Below, one piece after another: positions 8,917-18,852 of a stretch of 64,000 nt of DNA; the stretch's first letter is position 1, and every line of letters begins with the position of its first letter. Origin of the DNA: CAVSXS01 sp963767715 (GTDB lineage: Bacteria; Chloroflexota; Ktedonobacteria; Ktedonobacterales; Ktedonobacteraceae); the NCBI GenBank assembly GCA_963767715.1, contig CAVYFA010000017.1, positions 62,001-126,000 on the forward strand, given 5' to 3'. The translations under genes and the position numbers were made by a program. The notes beneath the pieces are model-generated. The model was given only the letters and a program-made list of their open reading frames with translations. It was not told the DNA's origin and did not search any database.

Positions 8917-10016
8917 GACCCGGTCAGATCGGTCACATCCGCGTGCCGCCATTGTTCCCCGTGCTTCAGCATCAGGGAGTGGATGTGCGGGTTCTCGGCG
9001 GTATCCAGGTAGGTGATGTGCTTGGCGAACTCGGGCGTCCACTCGTGGGCGGCGATGACATCGTGGCTGGCTTCCGGCAGCCTCAGGAGTTGCGTGAGAT
9101 CGGTATGCTCCCACCTCCCTTGAAGCGGCATGTGCAATTCATAGAGATGGTGATTGCTGTCTACATAGACAACCTGTTTGGAAAACCCCGTCTCCCAGGC
9201 AAAGGCGGCCAGGGCGGAGCCGGCAGCCAGAGGAGCTCCCGTCAGGCCCGTCAAGTCCGCGAATGACCACCCGCTATCCTGACCGAATACCAGTTCGTAC
9301 ACATCGCCGTCGCTGCCGGTATAGACGACCTGCTTTGTTTTAGCGTATTCGCAGGCGTAGGCGGCCAGTGCCGCATCTCCTGCCGCCGGCGCACCAGTCT
9401 CGGCCATCAGATCGGTGTGTCTCCAGGGTCCATCCACGTCTCTCATCAATTCGTGAATGTGCCCGTCTTCGCCCACGTACACCACCTGCTGCTTGTTCCC
9501 GCTTTCCCAGGCGTAGGCAGCCAGCAAGGCGTTGAAGGCCAGCGGCGCCCCTGCTGCCTGCGTGAGGTCGGTATAGCGCCACAAACCAGTCACGCCTGCG
9601 CTTAGCTCGTGCAGATGCCCATCGCGCCCGCTGTAGACCAGGTGTTTGGTTCCAGCAGCCTTCCACTCGAAGGCGACCAGGGCGAAGCCATCGGCGGGTG
9701 CGGCGTCAAGGGGTTGCAGCATCGGGTGCTCGAGGCTCCAGGGGTGGTCCTGGTACATGACCAGCTCGTATATGTGGCCGTTGTCGTTCATGCTGCCAGC
9801 ATAGGCGATCTGCTGGGTGCGGCCATCCTGCCAGCTCGCGCCTGCCAGGATGGCATCCTCCAGCTCGGGGGAGCCAGTGTCGCGCGTGATGTCGTTATCG
9901 CGCCAGGTTCCCTGCCGTCCAACGACCATTTCATGGATGTGATTGTCACTTGTCTCGTAGGCGATGTGAGCGGTGCCATTCAGGGGCCACTCGTAGGCAA
10001 CAATATTGCTGGGCAT
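8901..10016 (-). CDS. seven-repeat lectin-like beta-propeller protein
   Basis: A 371-residue protein built of seven units of about 48 residues, each with a K-Q/H-x-V-Y-x-G/D core, a loop, then G/H-H-I-H/Y-E-L and W-x-x-x-D-L-T. Clear examples are GHLHELSAG, GHIHELMRD, GDVYELVFGQ and HHLYELHMP. This resembles fungal fucose-specific lectin and tachylectin-type propellers, so sugar binding is inferred. There is no signal peptide, so it is either cytoplasmic or exported by a non-classical route. AAGGAGC precedes the ATG at 10016. It lies downstream of the ECF sigma gene on the same strand, 136 bases apart. Confidence 0.78.
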   Translation of the reverse strand: MPSNIVAYEWPLNGTAHIAYETSDNHIHEMVVGRQGTWRDNDITRDTGSPELEDAILAGASWQDGRTQQIAYAGSMNDNGHIYELVMYQDHPWSLEHPMLQPLDAAPADGFALVAFEWKAAGTKHLVYSGRDGHLHELSAGVTGLWRYTDLTQAAGAPLAFNALLAAYAWESGNKQQVVYVGEDGHIHELMRDVDGPWRHTDLMAETGAPAAGDAALAAYACEYAKTKQVVYTGSDGDVYELVFGQDSGWSFADLTGLTGAPLAAGSALAAFAWETGFSKQVVYVDSNHHLYELHMPLQGRWEHTDLTQLLRLPEASHDVIAAHEWTPEFAKHITYLDTAENPHIHSLMLKHGEQWRHADVTDLTGSQPLV

Positions 10017-10152
10017 AGTGTATTTCTCGCTCCTTCCTTGCTGTTATCTCTATGTTGATATTACGCTGGCGAGATGGAAAACGCAACTTCCCCGTCTCTG
10101 CCACTATCGGCAGTACGGATAGCGTGCCGGGGGCGTTGACCGCTGAGCTTTT

Positions 10153-10779
10153 CTATGCCTGCTCTGGAACTATGGACTTGAGGGATGCACGCATGAGAGG
10201 TTTGGCGCGCTGGAAGTAGGTTCGCGCCGTCGTTTCCGGTATCCCCAGGGTTTCTCCAATTTCGACAAAGGTCAGTCGCGACGTATAGCGTAAGGCGACG
10301 ATCGTGCGATAATGCTGGGGTAGTGAACGTATAGCCTCACAGAGGTAATTTCGTACCTCGCCTTGCTCTATAAGCTCCTCCGGAGGCGGTGCGGGATCGG
10401 GAATGGCGTATTGATCCTGATAATAATCCTCCTCGTACTCATCCTCTAGCTCGGAGAAATGGGTCATGTACCCACGACGTAAATCGTCGATGCAGCGATG
10501 ACGCGCAACCTGGAAAAGCCAGGGTCTGATAGGCTTCTCTAGATTCAAGTTCGGCAGCGATACGTAGAGCTGGATCAGAACCTGCTGGTAGATATCGCTG
10601 GCCCGGTCATAGTCGCGGACGAAGGAAGAGATGAAGCGGAAGAGCGATGCATTATAACGATGAACAAGGATTTCGAAGGCCTGCTGAGAACCCGCAAGCG
10701 CTTGCTGAACTAACTTCCCATCAGGAAAGACGGCTGGCTCTATTGTTGTGGTTTTTTGTGTTTGAAGGGTGGTGTTCAC
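10153..10779 (-). CDS. ECF-type RNA polymerase sigma factor
   Basis: A 208-residue sigma-70 family protein with region 2 (AFEILVHRYNASLFRFISSF through the RPWLFQVARHRCIDDLRR block) and region 4 (LPQHYRTIVALRY...EIGETLGIPETTARTYFQRAK). An acidic linker lies between them (SELEDEYEEDYYQDQY), and there is no region 1 or 3, which defines the extracytoplasmic-function class. The start is a GTG at 10779 with a poor ribosome-binding site, so a start a few codons later is possible. No anti-sigma factor is adjacent. It is divergent from the five-copy secreted-protein array, whose regulation it could plausibly control; this is inference. Confidence 0.9.
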   Translation of the reverse strand: MNTTLQTQKTTTIEPAVFPDGKLVQQALAGSQQAFEILVHRYNASLFRFISSFVRDYDRASDIYQQVLIQLYVSLPNLNLEKPIRPWLFQVARHRCIDDLRRGYMTHFSELEDEYEEDYYQDQYAIPDPAPPPEELIEQGEVRNYLCEAIRSLPQHYRTIVALRYTSRLTFVEIGETLGIPETTARTYFQRAKPLMRASLKSIVPEQA

Positions 10780-11165
10780 CGGGATCGGCTCTCGATCTAG
10801 CTGGAAAATTCATGGAATTCTTTTGACTTCCCACAGAAGTAGCACGAAATGAACATGTAAAAGGTGACAGAGCAGAAACACTTTTCGAAGCAGTGGCTGT
10901 GCCCTCCTGATAATTGCTACGTTCTTTTCCCCTGATAGCAGCCGATCCATTCGTATATCTTCCCGTAAAATCCACGAGGAAATACCCGCTAAAATGTCCC
11001 GTATTTTTATGCTTGTCCAGACTCACTACTCTTGCTAGACTACCCTTGATTTGGATGAATTTTTAAATACTAGCACCTTTATATTATTGAACGCTCAGGG
11101 GAACGCGCTGAGAGTGAAGAACGCAAGCTCCGTTAAGCATTCCCTATTAAAGAAAGGAGCCACCT
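10780..11165. other. 386-base divergent intergenic region, sigma factor / secreted array
   Basis: It contains no credible gene. It must hold the promoters for both the ECF sigma gene and the secreted array. A weak TTGATT...TACTAG pair sits at 11046-11073. A small CTCAG...CTGAG hairpin with a GGGAACGCG loop lies near 11093-11112, and AAGAAAGGAGCC supplies the ribosome-binding site of the first array gene. No clear ECF-type promoter was found. Confidence 0.4.
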
Positions 11166-12653
11166 GTGCTTCTCCGTTCATTTCGCACCATCTTGCTCTG
11201 CACCATCCTGCTCTGCCTGGTCGGCGTGTCGGGTGTCTTGACGGTCAGGGCCACAACCCCTACAACTCATCCCGGGCGCAGCTTCCAGCCAAGCGGGCAC
11301 GGCGTTGTAGTTCCTCAGAAGGTCAATACATCTACCGTAAAACAAAGTAAGCTAACGCTGTCCAACAGCAGCATGGAGCAGCCGGCCTCAGCCTCAAGCA
11401 AACGGGCTTCGGTTCCTTACCCCTCAAATGTGGTCAGCGTTCCGGCCGCAAGCGGTACCGATTCCGGCGCCAAGACAGGGCTATCTTTAGGTCAACCCAA
11501 ACCAGATGCCAGTGGAGCTGGCGGCATTGATAACTACCTGGAGACGGTCGAAGGGGGAGTCGCGATCTATAGTCGGAGTGGGACTCGACAGTTTGAGAGC
11601 ACCTATCAGTCCTGGTTTGGTCTGCCGAGTGCCCAATTCCATGACCCTGTGACTATGTGGGATAACACCGGCAACCGCTTCCTCTTTAGCATACTTGAAC
11701 AAAGTACTTCCAGCATCCTGGTCGCGGTCGCCCAACAGACCAATGCAACGGGAACCTACTGCACCTATAACTTCTCTGATCTGGCAAATCACGACTTTGA
11801 TAAGCTAGGAGTGGATCAAGATGGCATTTATGTCAGCGCTAATATCCTCTCTCAGAGCACGGGTCAGGTGATTGGCAATGAGTTGTTCTATGGCAGTCGT
11901 ACGGCGATGGAGAGTTGTCAGAAAGTCAGCTACACCTCCTGGACGAACCTGACCAACCCGGACGGCACCATTGCACAATCTATCAGCCCGGCGCGACAGG
12001 ATAGCAGCACGTCAGGGGTCGAGTACCTGGTCAACTCTATACCCGCTGGTTCCTGTAAGCTGACGCTCTGGACGCTCACAAAAAGCGGCAATCTCTCTAA
12101 CACCAGCGTCTCTACCCAGTGCTACAGCCCTCCACCGCCAGCCAAGCAGAAAGGCTCTTCGACACTTATAGGTACAGATGATTGCAGCGTCACGCAGGCT
12201 AGCTACGTCAATGGCTTGCTGACTCTTGATACACCTGGGTCTTATGACTGGGGAGATGGCAATGGACCGGTTGGCATTGTCGAGTGGTACGTGCTCAATC
12301 CCAGCACAGCCAGCGTGTCCAAGCAGGGCGCCTTCGGTACTCCCGGCTACTGGCTCTTCTTTCCCTCAGCCATCACTACTTCTAATGGCAATATGCTCTT
12401 CGTCTATAGTGCCTCCGGTTCGAGCATCTATCCCAGCGTCTGGTACGTCAATCAAAGTCTGAAGGGCACCACGGCTCTGGCCAACGGAGGCGGCTACTAC
12501 ACCTACGGGGGGCTCCACATCTCGCCCTGGGGAGATTATCAGTCGGCCTGGCCCGATGACAACTCGAACAATGCCAATGCGGTCTGGATCACCGGAATAT
12601 ATGCCGTGTCAAAAAATAACTGGGGCACCAAGTTCGATCTGATTACTCCCTAG
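11166..12653 (+). CDS. secreted tandem-array protein, copy 1
   Basis: A 495-residue exported protein, first of five head-to-tail paralogues. A GTG start follows AAAGGAGCCACCT. The Sec signal peptide (hydrophobic ILLCTILLCLVGVSGVLTV, then RA) is followed by a Ser/Pro/Thr-rich linker of about 90 residues. The conserved body has NYLETVEGG, FHDPVTMWDNTGNRF, DFDKLGVDQDGIYVSANIL, NELFYGSRTAME, TQCYSPPPP, DWGDGNGPVGIVEW and WGTKFDLITP. The pairing of a 'DPVT-W-D' strand with an 'LGVDxDGIYVSAN' strand is typical of secreted beta-propeller-like proteins of unknown function. No catalytic motif is recognised. Four Cys residues recur in all copies and could form disulfides outside the cell. Confidence 0.8.
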   Translation: MLLRSFRTILLCTILLCLVGVSGVLTVRATTPTTHPGRSFQPSGHGVVVPQKVNTSTVKQSKLTLSNSSMEQPASASSKRASVPYPSNVVSVPAASGTDSGAKTGLSLGQPKPDASGAGGIDNYLETVEGGVAIYSRSGTRQFESTYQSWFGLPSAQFHDPVTMWDNTGNRFLFSILEQSTSSILVAVAQQTNATGTYCTYNFSDLANHDFDKLGVDQDGIYVSANILSQSTGQVIGNELFYGSRTAMESCQKVSYTSWTNLTNPDGTIAQSISPARQDSSTSGVEYLVNSIPAGSCKLTLWTLTKSGNLSNTSVSTQCYSPPPPAKQKGSSTLIGTDDCSVTQASYVNGLLTLDTPGSYDWGDGNGPVGIVEWYVLNPSTASVSKQGAFGTPGYWLFFPSAITTSNGNMLFVYSASGSSIYPSVWYVNQSLKGTTALANGGGYYTYGGLHISPWGDYQSAWPDDNSNNANAVWITGIYAVSKNNWGTKFDLITP

Positions 12654-12674
12654 CAATTATGAAAGGAATCTGAT

Positions 12675-14164
12675 GTGAACCATCGTCCATTTCGCATCAT
12701 CCTGCTCGCGAGCGTCTTGATCGGCCTGCTCGCGGTGCCAGGCATATTGACTGTGAGAGCCGCGGCTCCTTCGAAGCCGGCAGGACGCAGCATCCAGCCA
12801 ACCGGCCACGTCGTTGTGACACCACAGAAGATCAATACTGCTACCATAAAACATGGTCTGCTCCCTTCGTCCAGTAGCAACCAGCAACCGGCCTCAACCT
12901 CAAGCAAACCAGCGTCACTTCCCTACCCTCCAAGTGTAGTGAACGTTCCGGCCCCGACCACTAGCGATGCCACCGCCAAGACCGGTCAATCTGTAGCGAA
13001 TCAACCTAAACCAGATCCCAGTGGGGCTGGTGGCATTGATAACTACCTGGAGACGGTCGAGGGGGGAATCGCAGTTTATACGCGCAGTGGGACGCAACAG
13101 TTGACGAGCACCTATCAGACCTGGTTTAATATGCCAAGTTCCCAATTCGTTGATCCGGTGACGGTGTGGGATGACACCGGAGACCGTTTCATCTTCACCG
13201 TCCTTCTACAGGGGACGGCCAAAATTCTGCTCTCGGTCGCCCAGCAGACCGACGCAACGGGAACCTACTGCAACTATAGTTATGGTGGACTTCCGTATCA
13301 TGATTTCAGTCATCTCGGGGTAGATGCGGATGGCATTTATTTCAGTGCCAATATCCTCTCTTCGAAGACCGGTCAGGTGGTGAACAATGAGTTGTTCTAC
13401 GCCAGTCGCACCGCACTGGAGAGCTGCAAGACCACCACTTTCGCCTACTGGGATGGCCTGACCAACCTGGATGGCACGATGGCAAGAGCCATCACCCCGG
13501 CGGTGGAAGATATAGCGTGCCGGGCCTCGAGTACCTGGTCAACTCCTACCCGACCGGGGCCTGCCAGCTCACGCTCTGGACCCTCAACACTGGATCCGTC
13601 CTCACTGAAGCCACCGTCCCGACCCAGTGCTACAGTCCTCCACCCCAGGCAAAGCAGAAGGGTTCAACGGCATTGGTTGGTACAGGAGATTGCAGCGTCA
13701 CGCAGGCCAGCGTAGTCAACGGCTCACTGACTTTCGCCCTACCCGGGGCCTACAACTGGAATGATGGTAAAGGAGTGGTTAGCATTGTGGAGTGGTTTGT
13801 GCTCAACCCCAGCACGGCCAGCGTATCCAGCCAGGGAGCTTTCGGTACCCCCAGCTACTCGCTCTTCTACCCCGCGGCCGTCACCACCTCCAACGGAAAA
13901 ATGCTGTTCGTCTATAGCGCTTCCAGCTCCAAAATCTATCCCAGTGCCTGGTATGTCGATGAAACGATGACAGACGCCACGGCTCTGGCTAACGGAACCA
14001 GTTACTACACCTACGGCGGACTGCGCGTCTCGCCCTGGGGAGCGTATCAGTCGGCCTGGCCCGATACCAGTTCGATCAACGCCAATGCCGTCTGGATCAC
14101 CGGCGAGTATGTTGCAGCAACCAATGTCTGGGGTACCAAGTTCGACCTGGTGACCCCTAGCTGA
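12675..14164 (+). pseudogene. secreted tandem-array protein, copy 2 (1-nt frameshift)
   Basis: Second array copy, with GTG start at 12675 after ATGAAAGGAATCTG. The first frame runs to 13715 but leaves the family sequence after AITPAVED. The family sequence resumes (VPGLEYLVNSYPTGACQ) in another frame to the stop at 14164. Comparison with copies 1, 3 and 5 places the loss of one base at about 13512-13513, between the GAT codon and the AGC codon. Restored, the protein would be about 496 residues with signal peptide and all family motifs. Copies 2 and 5 are nearly identical over residues about 85-200 (the DATAKTGQSVANQ to VTVWDDTGDRF stretch), which suggests recent duplication or gene conversion. 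Either a pseudogene or an assembly indel. Confidence 0.72.
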
Positions 14165-14182
14165 TCAAGAAAGGAACCGATT

Positions 14183-15655
14183 GTGCTTCGTTTGTTTCGC
14201 AACATCCTGCTCTTGAGCGTCTTGATCGGTCTGCTCGCTTTGCCGGGAATATTGAGCGCGAGAGCAAAAGACTCTTCCAGCCAAGCCGGGCGCAGCTTCC
14301 AGCCAAGCGGCCACAGCGTTGTAGTTCCGCAGAAGATCAATACTGCTAGCATCAAACAAGGCACAGCCGCGCCGCCCAGCAGCATCCAGCAGCCTGTCAC
14401 AAGCAAACGGGCTTCGGTTCCTTACCCCTCGAATGTAGTCAGTGTTCCGCCCGCTGCCAGTACCGATCCTACCGCTAAAAACGGGGCCTCTTTGAAACAA
14501 CCCAAACCAGATGCCAATGGTGCTGGTGGCTTTTACAACTACCTCGAAACACTCAATGGGGGACTCTCGATCTATAACCGGAGTGGTGCTCGACTGTCTG
14601 GGGGTAGTTATCAGGCCTGGTTTAATCTGCCGAAAGCCCAATTCGTTGACCCTGTGGCCATGTGGGATGATATTGGTGGTCGCTTCCTCTTCAGTATCCT
14701 CCAACAGGGGACTTCCAATATCCTGGTATCGGTCGCCCAGCAGCCCAATGCAACGGGAAGCTACTGTAACTATACCTTCGCTGATCTTTCCGGCCACGAC
14801 TTTGATAAGCTGGGGGTAGATCAAGATGGCATTTATGTCAGCTCCAATATCCTCTCCTCCGGTCAAGTGGTGAACAACGAACTGTTCTATGCCAGCCGCA
14901 CAGCAATGGAGAGCTGCCAGACAGTCACCTCCACCTCCTGGACTAACCTGACCAATCAGGATGGCAGCATTGCGCAAGCCATCACGCCAGCGCGGCAGGA
15001 CAACAGCACACCTGGCTTCGAGTACCTGGTCAACGCCTACCCGAGCGGGGCCTGCCAGCTCACGCTCTGGACGCTGACCAGCAGTGGCACTCTCACGAAC
15101 GCCACTATCGCTACGCAGTGCTACGGCCCCCCACCCGCCGCGCCACAGGAGGGTTCAACAGCGTTGATCGGTGCAGGAGATAGCAGCATTACTCAGGCCA
15201 GCCTGGTCAACGGCCTGCTGACGGTGGACAATTTGGGCTCCTATGACTGGGGAGATGGCAACGGCCCGGTCGGCATTGTCGAATGGTACCAGATCAATCC
15301 CAGCACGGCCAGCGTGGCCAACCAGGGAGCTTTCGGCACCCCCGGCTACTGGCTCTTCTATCCCTCAGCCATCACCACTCCTAACGGGCATATGCTTTTC
15401 GTCTATAATGCCTCCAGTTCCAGCATCTATCCCAGTGTCTGGTACGTCGACGAAACGATGACGGACACCACGGCTCTGGCTAACGGAACCAGTTACTACA
15501 CCTACGGGGGACTGCACGTCTCGCCCTGGGGAGATTATCAGTCGGCCTGGCCGGATAGCAGCAAAAAGTCGCCCAATGCGGTCTGGATTACCGGAGAGTA
15601 TGGTCTCTCTCCCACCAGTTGGGGCACTAAATTCGACCTGGTGACCCCGAGCTAA
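14183..15655 (+). CDS. secreted tandem-array protein, copy 3
   Basis: A 490-residue intact paralogue with a GTG start after AAGAAAGGAACCGATT, 18 bases downstream of copy 2. It has the same signal peptide (ILLLSVLIGLLALPGILSARA), Ser/Thr-rich linker, conserved body and C-terminal WGTKFDLVTPS. It diverges from copies 1, 2 and 5 at FYNYLETLNGGLSIY and in the GARLSGGSYQAW strand, so the strand that varies most lies at the same place in every copy. Short spacers with a ribosome-binding site and no promoter or terminator between copies argue for one polycistronic transcript. Confidence 0.8.
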   Translation: MLRLFRNILLLSVLIGLLALPGILSARAKDSSSQAGRSFQPSGHSVVVPQKINTASIKQGTAAPPSSIQQPVTSKRASVPYPSNVVSVPPAASTDPTAKNGASLKQPKPDANGAGGFYNYLETLNGGLSIYNRSGARLSGGSYQAWFNLPKAQFVDPVAMWDDIGGRFLFSILQQGTSNILVSVAQQPNATGSYCNYTFADLSGHDFDKLGVDQDGIYVSSNILSSGQVVNNELFYASRTAMESCQTVTSTSWTNLTNQDGSIAQAITPARQDNSTPGFEYLVNAYPSGACQLTLWTLTSSGTLTNATIATQCYGPPPAAPQEGSTALIGAGDSSITQASLVNGLLTVDNLGSYDWGDGNGPVGIVEWYQINPSTASVANQGAFGTPGYWLFYPSAITTPNGHMLFVYNASSSSIYPSVWYVDETMTDTTALANGTSYYTYGGLHVSPWGDYQSAWPDSSKKSPNAVWITGEYGLSPTSWGTKFDLVTPS

Positions 15656-15673
15656 TTAAGAAAGGAACCGATT

Positions 15674-17177
15674 ATGAACTATCGTTCAGTGCGCATCATC
15701 TTACTTTTAGGCCTCTTGATGTGCCTGCTCGCCTTGCCAGGTTTCTTGACCGCGAGAGCCACAGCCTCTTCCACCCGTGCCGAGCGCAGTTTCCAACCAA
15801 CCGGCCACGGGGTTGTGGTTCCACAGAAGATCAATGCGGCCAACCTCTCAAAGGTTCACACACCGCAATCGGTTGCTTTGCAGTCTGCCACAACCAGCAT
15901 CCAGCAAGCTGTCACTAAGCAAACGGGCTTCGGTTCCTTACCCCTCGAATGTGGTCAGCGTTCCAGCCGCCAGCAAGATTAATTCCACCGCCAAAATGGG
16001 AATATCTGAACAGAAAGGGGAGGGCAACCCGGACGCCACGGGCGCGGGAGGTACAAACAACTTCCTTGAGACGGTTAATGCGAATCTGACCATTTACGGA
16101 CGAGGTGGATCTCAACAGTTGACGAGCACCTACCAGTCCTGGTTCGGCGTCAATAGCACCTTCTATGACCCAATGACGGTCTGGGATGACACCGGTGATC
16201 GCTTCATCTTCAGCGCGCTCCAGTCAGGCGCGAAAAACATCTGGATCTCGGTAGCTCAGCAGGCTGATGCAACGGGAAACTTCTGCAACTATAACTTCCC
16301 TACGCTTGCTAACCATGACTTTGACCACCTGGGAGTGGATGGTGATGGCATTTACTTCGCCTTCAATATCCTCGCTCAGGGCAGCCCAACCCAGGTGGTG
16401 AACAACGAACTGTTCTATGCCAGCCGCACAGCGTTGGAGAACTGTCAGACTGCTAGCTATAGCATGTGGACGAACTTGACCAACCCGGACGGCACTATTG
16501 CGGAAGCCATGACCCCGGCGGTGCAGGATAACAGCACACCGGCGGTCGAGTACCTGGTCAACTCTATTCCAGCCGGTGGCTGCACGCTGACGCTTTGGAC
16601 CCTCACCAGCAGCGGCAATCTCTCCAATAACAGCATCCCTACCCAGTGCTACAGTCCACCACCACCAGCGCCACAGAAGGGGTCTTCAGGGCTGATTTTT
16701 ACAGGAGGGGATTGCAGCCTTACGCAAGCCAGCCTGGTCAATGGCCTGCTGACCGTCGCCACTCCAGGGACTTATGACTGGGGAGATGGCAATGGGCCGG
16801 TCGGCATTGTCGAATGGTTCGTAATCAATCCTGGCACAGCCAGCCTTTCGAACCAGGGGGCCTTCGGCACCCCAGGCTACTGGCTCTTCTACCCCTCGGC
16901 CATTATGACCGCCAACGGGCATATGATCTTCATGTATAATGCCTCGGGTTCCAGCATCTTCCCCAGTGTCTGGTACGTCAATCAAAGTCTGAAGGGTACC
17001 ACTGCTCTAGCCAATGGAAACAGTTACTTCGGGACGTCGGGCGTATCCGCGTGGGGATACTATCAGTCGGCCTGGCCCGATGCCAGCTCGGTAAATCTCA
17101 ATTCGGTGTGGATCACGGGTGAGTATGCCAAGGCAACCAATGTCTGGGGAACCAAGTTTAGCCTGGTGACTCCCTAG
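15674..17177 (+). pseudogene. secreted tandem-array protein, copy 4 (1-nt frameshift)
   Basis: Fourth array copy, and the only one with an ATG start (15674, after AAGAAAGGAACCG). The signal-peptide frame ends at 15982. The family sequence from SKRASVPYPSNVVSVP onwards continues in another frame to 17177. Aligning with copy 3 shows one extra T at about 15916 (GTCACTAAGC versus GTCACAAGC). It is the most divergent copy, with NNFLETVNANLTIYGRGG and a shortened near-terminal loop (SYFGTSGVSAWGYYQ). If real, the mutation separates the signal peptide from the mature domain. If it is an assembly error, the gene is intact at about 500 residues. Confidence 0.7.
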
Positions 17178-17198
17178 CAATTATGAAAGGAAACTGAT

Positions 17199-18698
17199 GT
17201 GAACCATCGTCCATTTCGCATCATCCTACTCTTGAGCGTCTTGATCGGCCTGCTCGCCTTGCCGGGAATATTGACCGCGAGAGCCAGCACTCCGGCAAGC
17301 CATGCTGGAAACAGCATCCAACCAACCGGACACATCGTCGTGGTTCCACAGAAGATCAATACTGCTACCCTCAAACACAGTAGGTTAATGTCGTCCAGCC
17401 GCAGCAGCAGCGCGCAATCCGCCTCAACATCAAACTCAAGCACACAAAACATACTGCCTTACCCGCCTAATGTGGTCAACGTTCCGGCGGCAACCACTAG
17501 CGATGCCACTGCCAAGACCGGTCAATCTGTAGCGAATCAATCTAAACCAGATGCCAGTGGTTCCGGCGGCATTGATAACTACCTGGAGACGGTCGAAGGG
17601 GGAATCGCAGTCTATACGCGCAGTGGGACGCAACAGTTGACGAGCACCTATCAGACCTGGTTTAATATGCCAAGTTCCCAATTCATTGATCCGGTGACGG
17701 TGTGGGATGACACCGGAGACCGTTTCATCTTCAGTATCCTTCAACAGGGGACTTCCACAATCATGGTCTCGGTCGCCCAGCAGACCGATGCAACGGGAAC
17801 CTACTGCAACTATAGCTTCAGCAATCTTGCTAATCAAGACTTTGATCACCTGGGGGTAGATGCGGATGGCATTTATGTCAGTGCCAATGTCCTCTCGAGC
17901 ACAGGTCAGGTCGTGAACAATGAGTTGTTCTATGCCAGCCGCAGTGCGATGGAGAGCTGCCAGTCAGTCACCTCCACCTTCTGGACGAACTTGACCAATC
18001 GGGACGGTACCATCGCGAAAGCTATCACTCCTGCAAAGGAAGATGGTAGTACACCAGGCTTCGAATATCTGATCAACTCCTTTCCGGCTGGTGCCTGCGA
18101 GGTGACCCTCTGGAGCCTCACCAGCGCCGGCGTCCTCTCTGCCTTTACCGTCCCGACCCAGTGCTACAATCCTCCTCCCAAGTCAAAGCAGAAGGGATCT
18201 TCATCTACAATCAGTACAGGAGATTGCAGCGTCACTCAGGCCAGCGTGGTCAACGGCTTGCTGACTTTCGCCACATCCGGGGCTTATAACTGGAATGATG
18301 GTCATGGAGCGGTCAGCATTGTCGAATGGTACGTGATCAATCCGAGCACACGCACCCTTTCGACCGAGGGAGCTTTCGGCACCCCCGGCTACTTTCTCTT
18401 CTACCCCGCGGCCGTCACCACTTCCAATGGAAAAAGGCTGTTCGTCTATAGTGTTTCCAGCCCCAAAATCTATCCCAGTGTCTGGTACGTCGATGAAACG
18501 ATGACGGACACCGTGGCTCTGGCTAACGGAACCAGTTACTACACCTACAACGGGCTCAGTACCTCGCCCTGGGGAGCGTACCAGTCGGCCTGGCCCGACA
18601 CCGGTTCGATCAATGCCAATGCCGTCTGGATCACCGGCGAGTATGTTGCAGCAACTAATGTCTGGGGTACCAAGTTCGATCTGGTGACCCCTAGCTGA
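17199..18698 (+). CDS. secreted tandem-array protein, copy 5
   Basis: A 499-residue intact paralogue, GTG start after ATGAAAGGAAACTG. The leader (GTGAACCATCGTCCATTTCG) is identical to copy 2 and much of the first 230 residues matches it, while the C-terminal third shares blocks with copies 2 and 3 (TSYYTYNGL, AATNVWGTKFDLVTPS). The mosaic similarity suggests recombination among copies. Family motifs, Cys pattern and signal peptide are complete. No terminator is obvious after the stop; instead a remnant of a further copy begins immediately. Confidence 0.8.
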   Translation: MNHRPFRIILLLSVLIGLLALPGILTARASTPASHAGNSIQPTGHIVVVPQKINTATLKHSRLMSSSRSSSAQSASTSNSSTQNILPYPPNVVNVPAATTSDATAKTGQSVANQSKPDASGSGGIDNYLETVEGGIAVYTRSGTQQLTSTYQTWFNMPSSQFIDPVTVWDDTGDRFIFSILQQGTSTIMVSVAQQTDATGTYCNYSFSNLANQDFDHLGVDADGIYVSANVLSSTGQVVNNELFYASRSAMESCQSVTSTFWTNLTNRDGTIAKAITPAKEDGSTPGFEYLINSFPAGACEVTLWSLTSAGVLSAFTVPTQCYNPPPKSKQKGSSSTISTGDCSVTQASVVNGLLTFATSGAYNWNDGHGAVSIVEWYVINPSTRTLSTEGAFGTPGYFLFYPAAVTTSNGKRLFVYSVSSPKIYPSVWYVDETMTDTVALANGTSYYTYNGLSTSPWGAYQSAWPDTGSINANAVWITGEYVAATNVWGTKFDLVTPS

Positions 18699-18760
18699 TT
18701 AAGAAAGGAGCCAGCAGGAATCGAGTGTTTCGCATCATCCTGCTCTTGAGCGTCTACTCT
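18699..18760 (+). pseudogene. remnant of a sixth array copy (5' end only)
   Basis: Directly after copy 5 the array ribosome-binding site (AAGAAAGGAGCC) reappears, followed by TTTCGCATCATCCTGCTC and TTGAGCGTCT. This is the signal-peptide start of the other copies (F-R-I-I-L-L-L-S-V). Similarity ends near 18757 and no body follows. The array therefore once extended at least one unit further or lost a unit by deletion. Confidence 0.65.
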
Positions 18761-18852
18761 GTTTCTGCTGGCTAATTCGACGCGCGGGCAGCGCAATTGG
18801 CCGTATCCATCTTCTGAAGTGTCTCTCACTATATGGCCTTCCAGAACCGGAT

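Noticed and set aside
13509..15920. Programmed ribosomal frameshifting in array copies 2 and 4
   Set aside because: No slippery heptamer or downstream stimulator at either site, opposite-sign indels, and intact paralogues without any shift.
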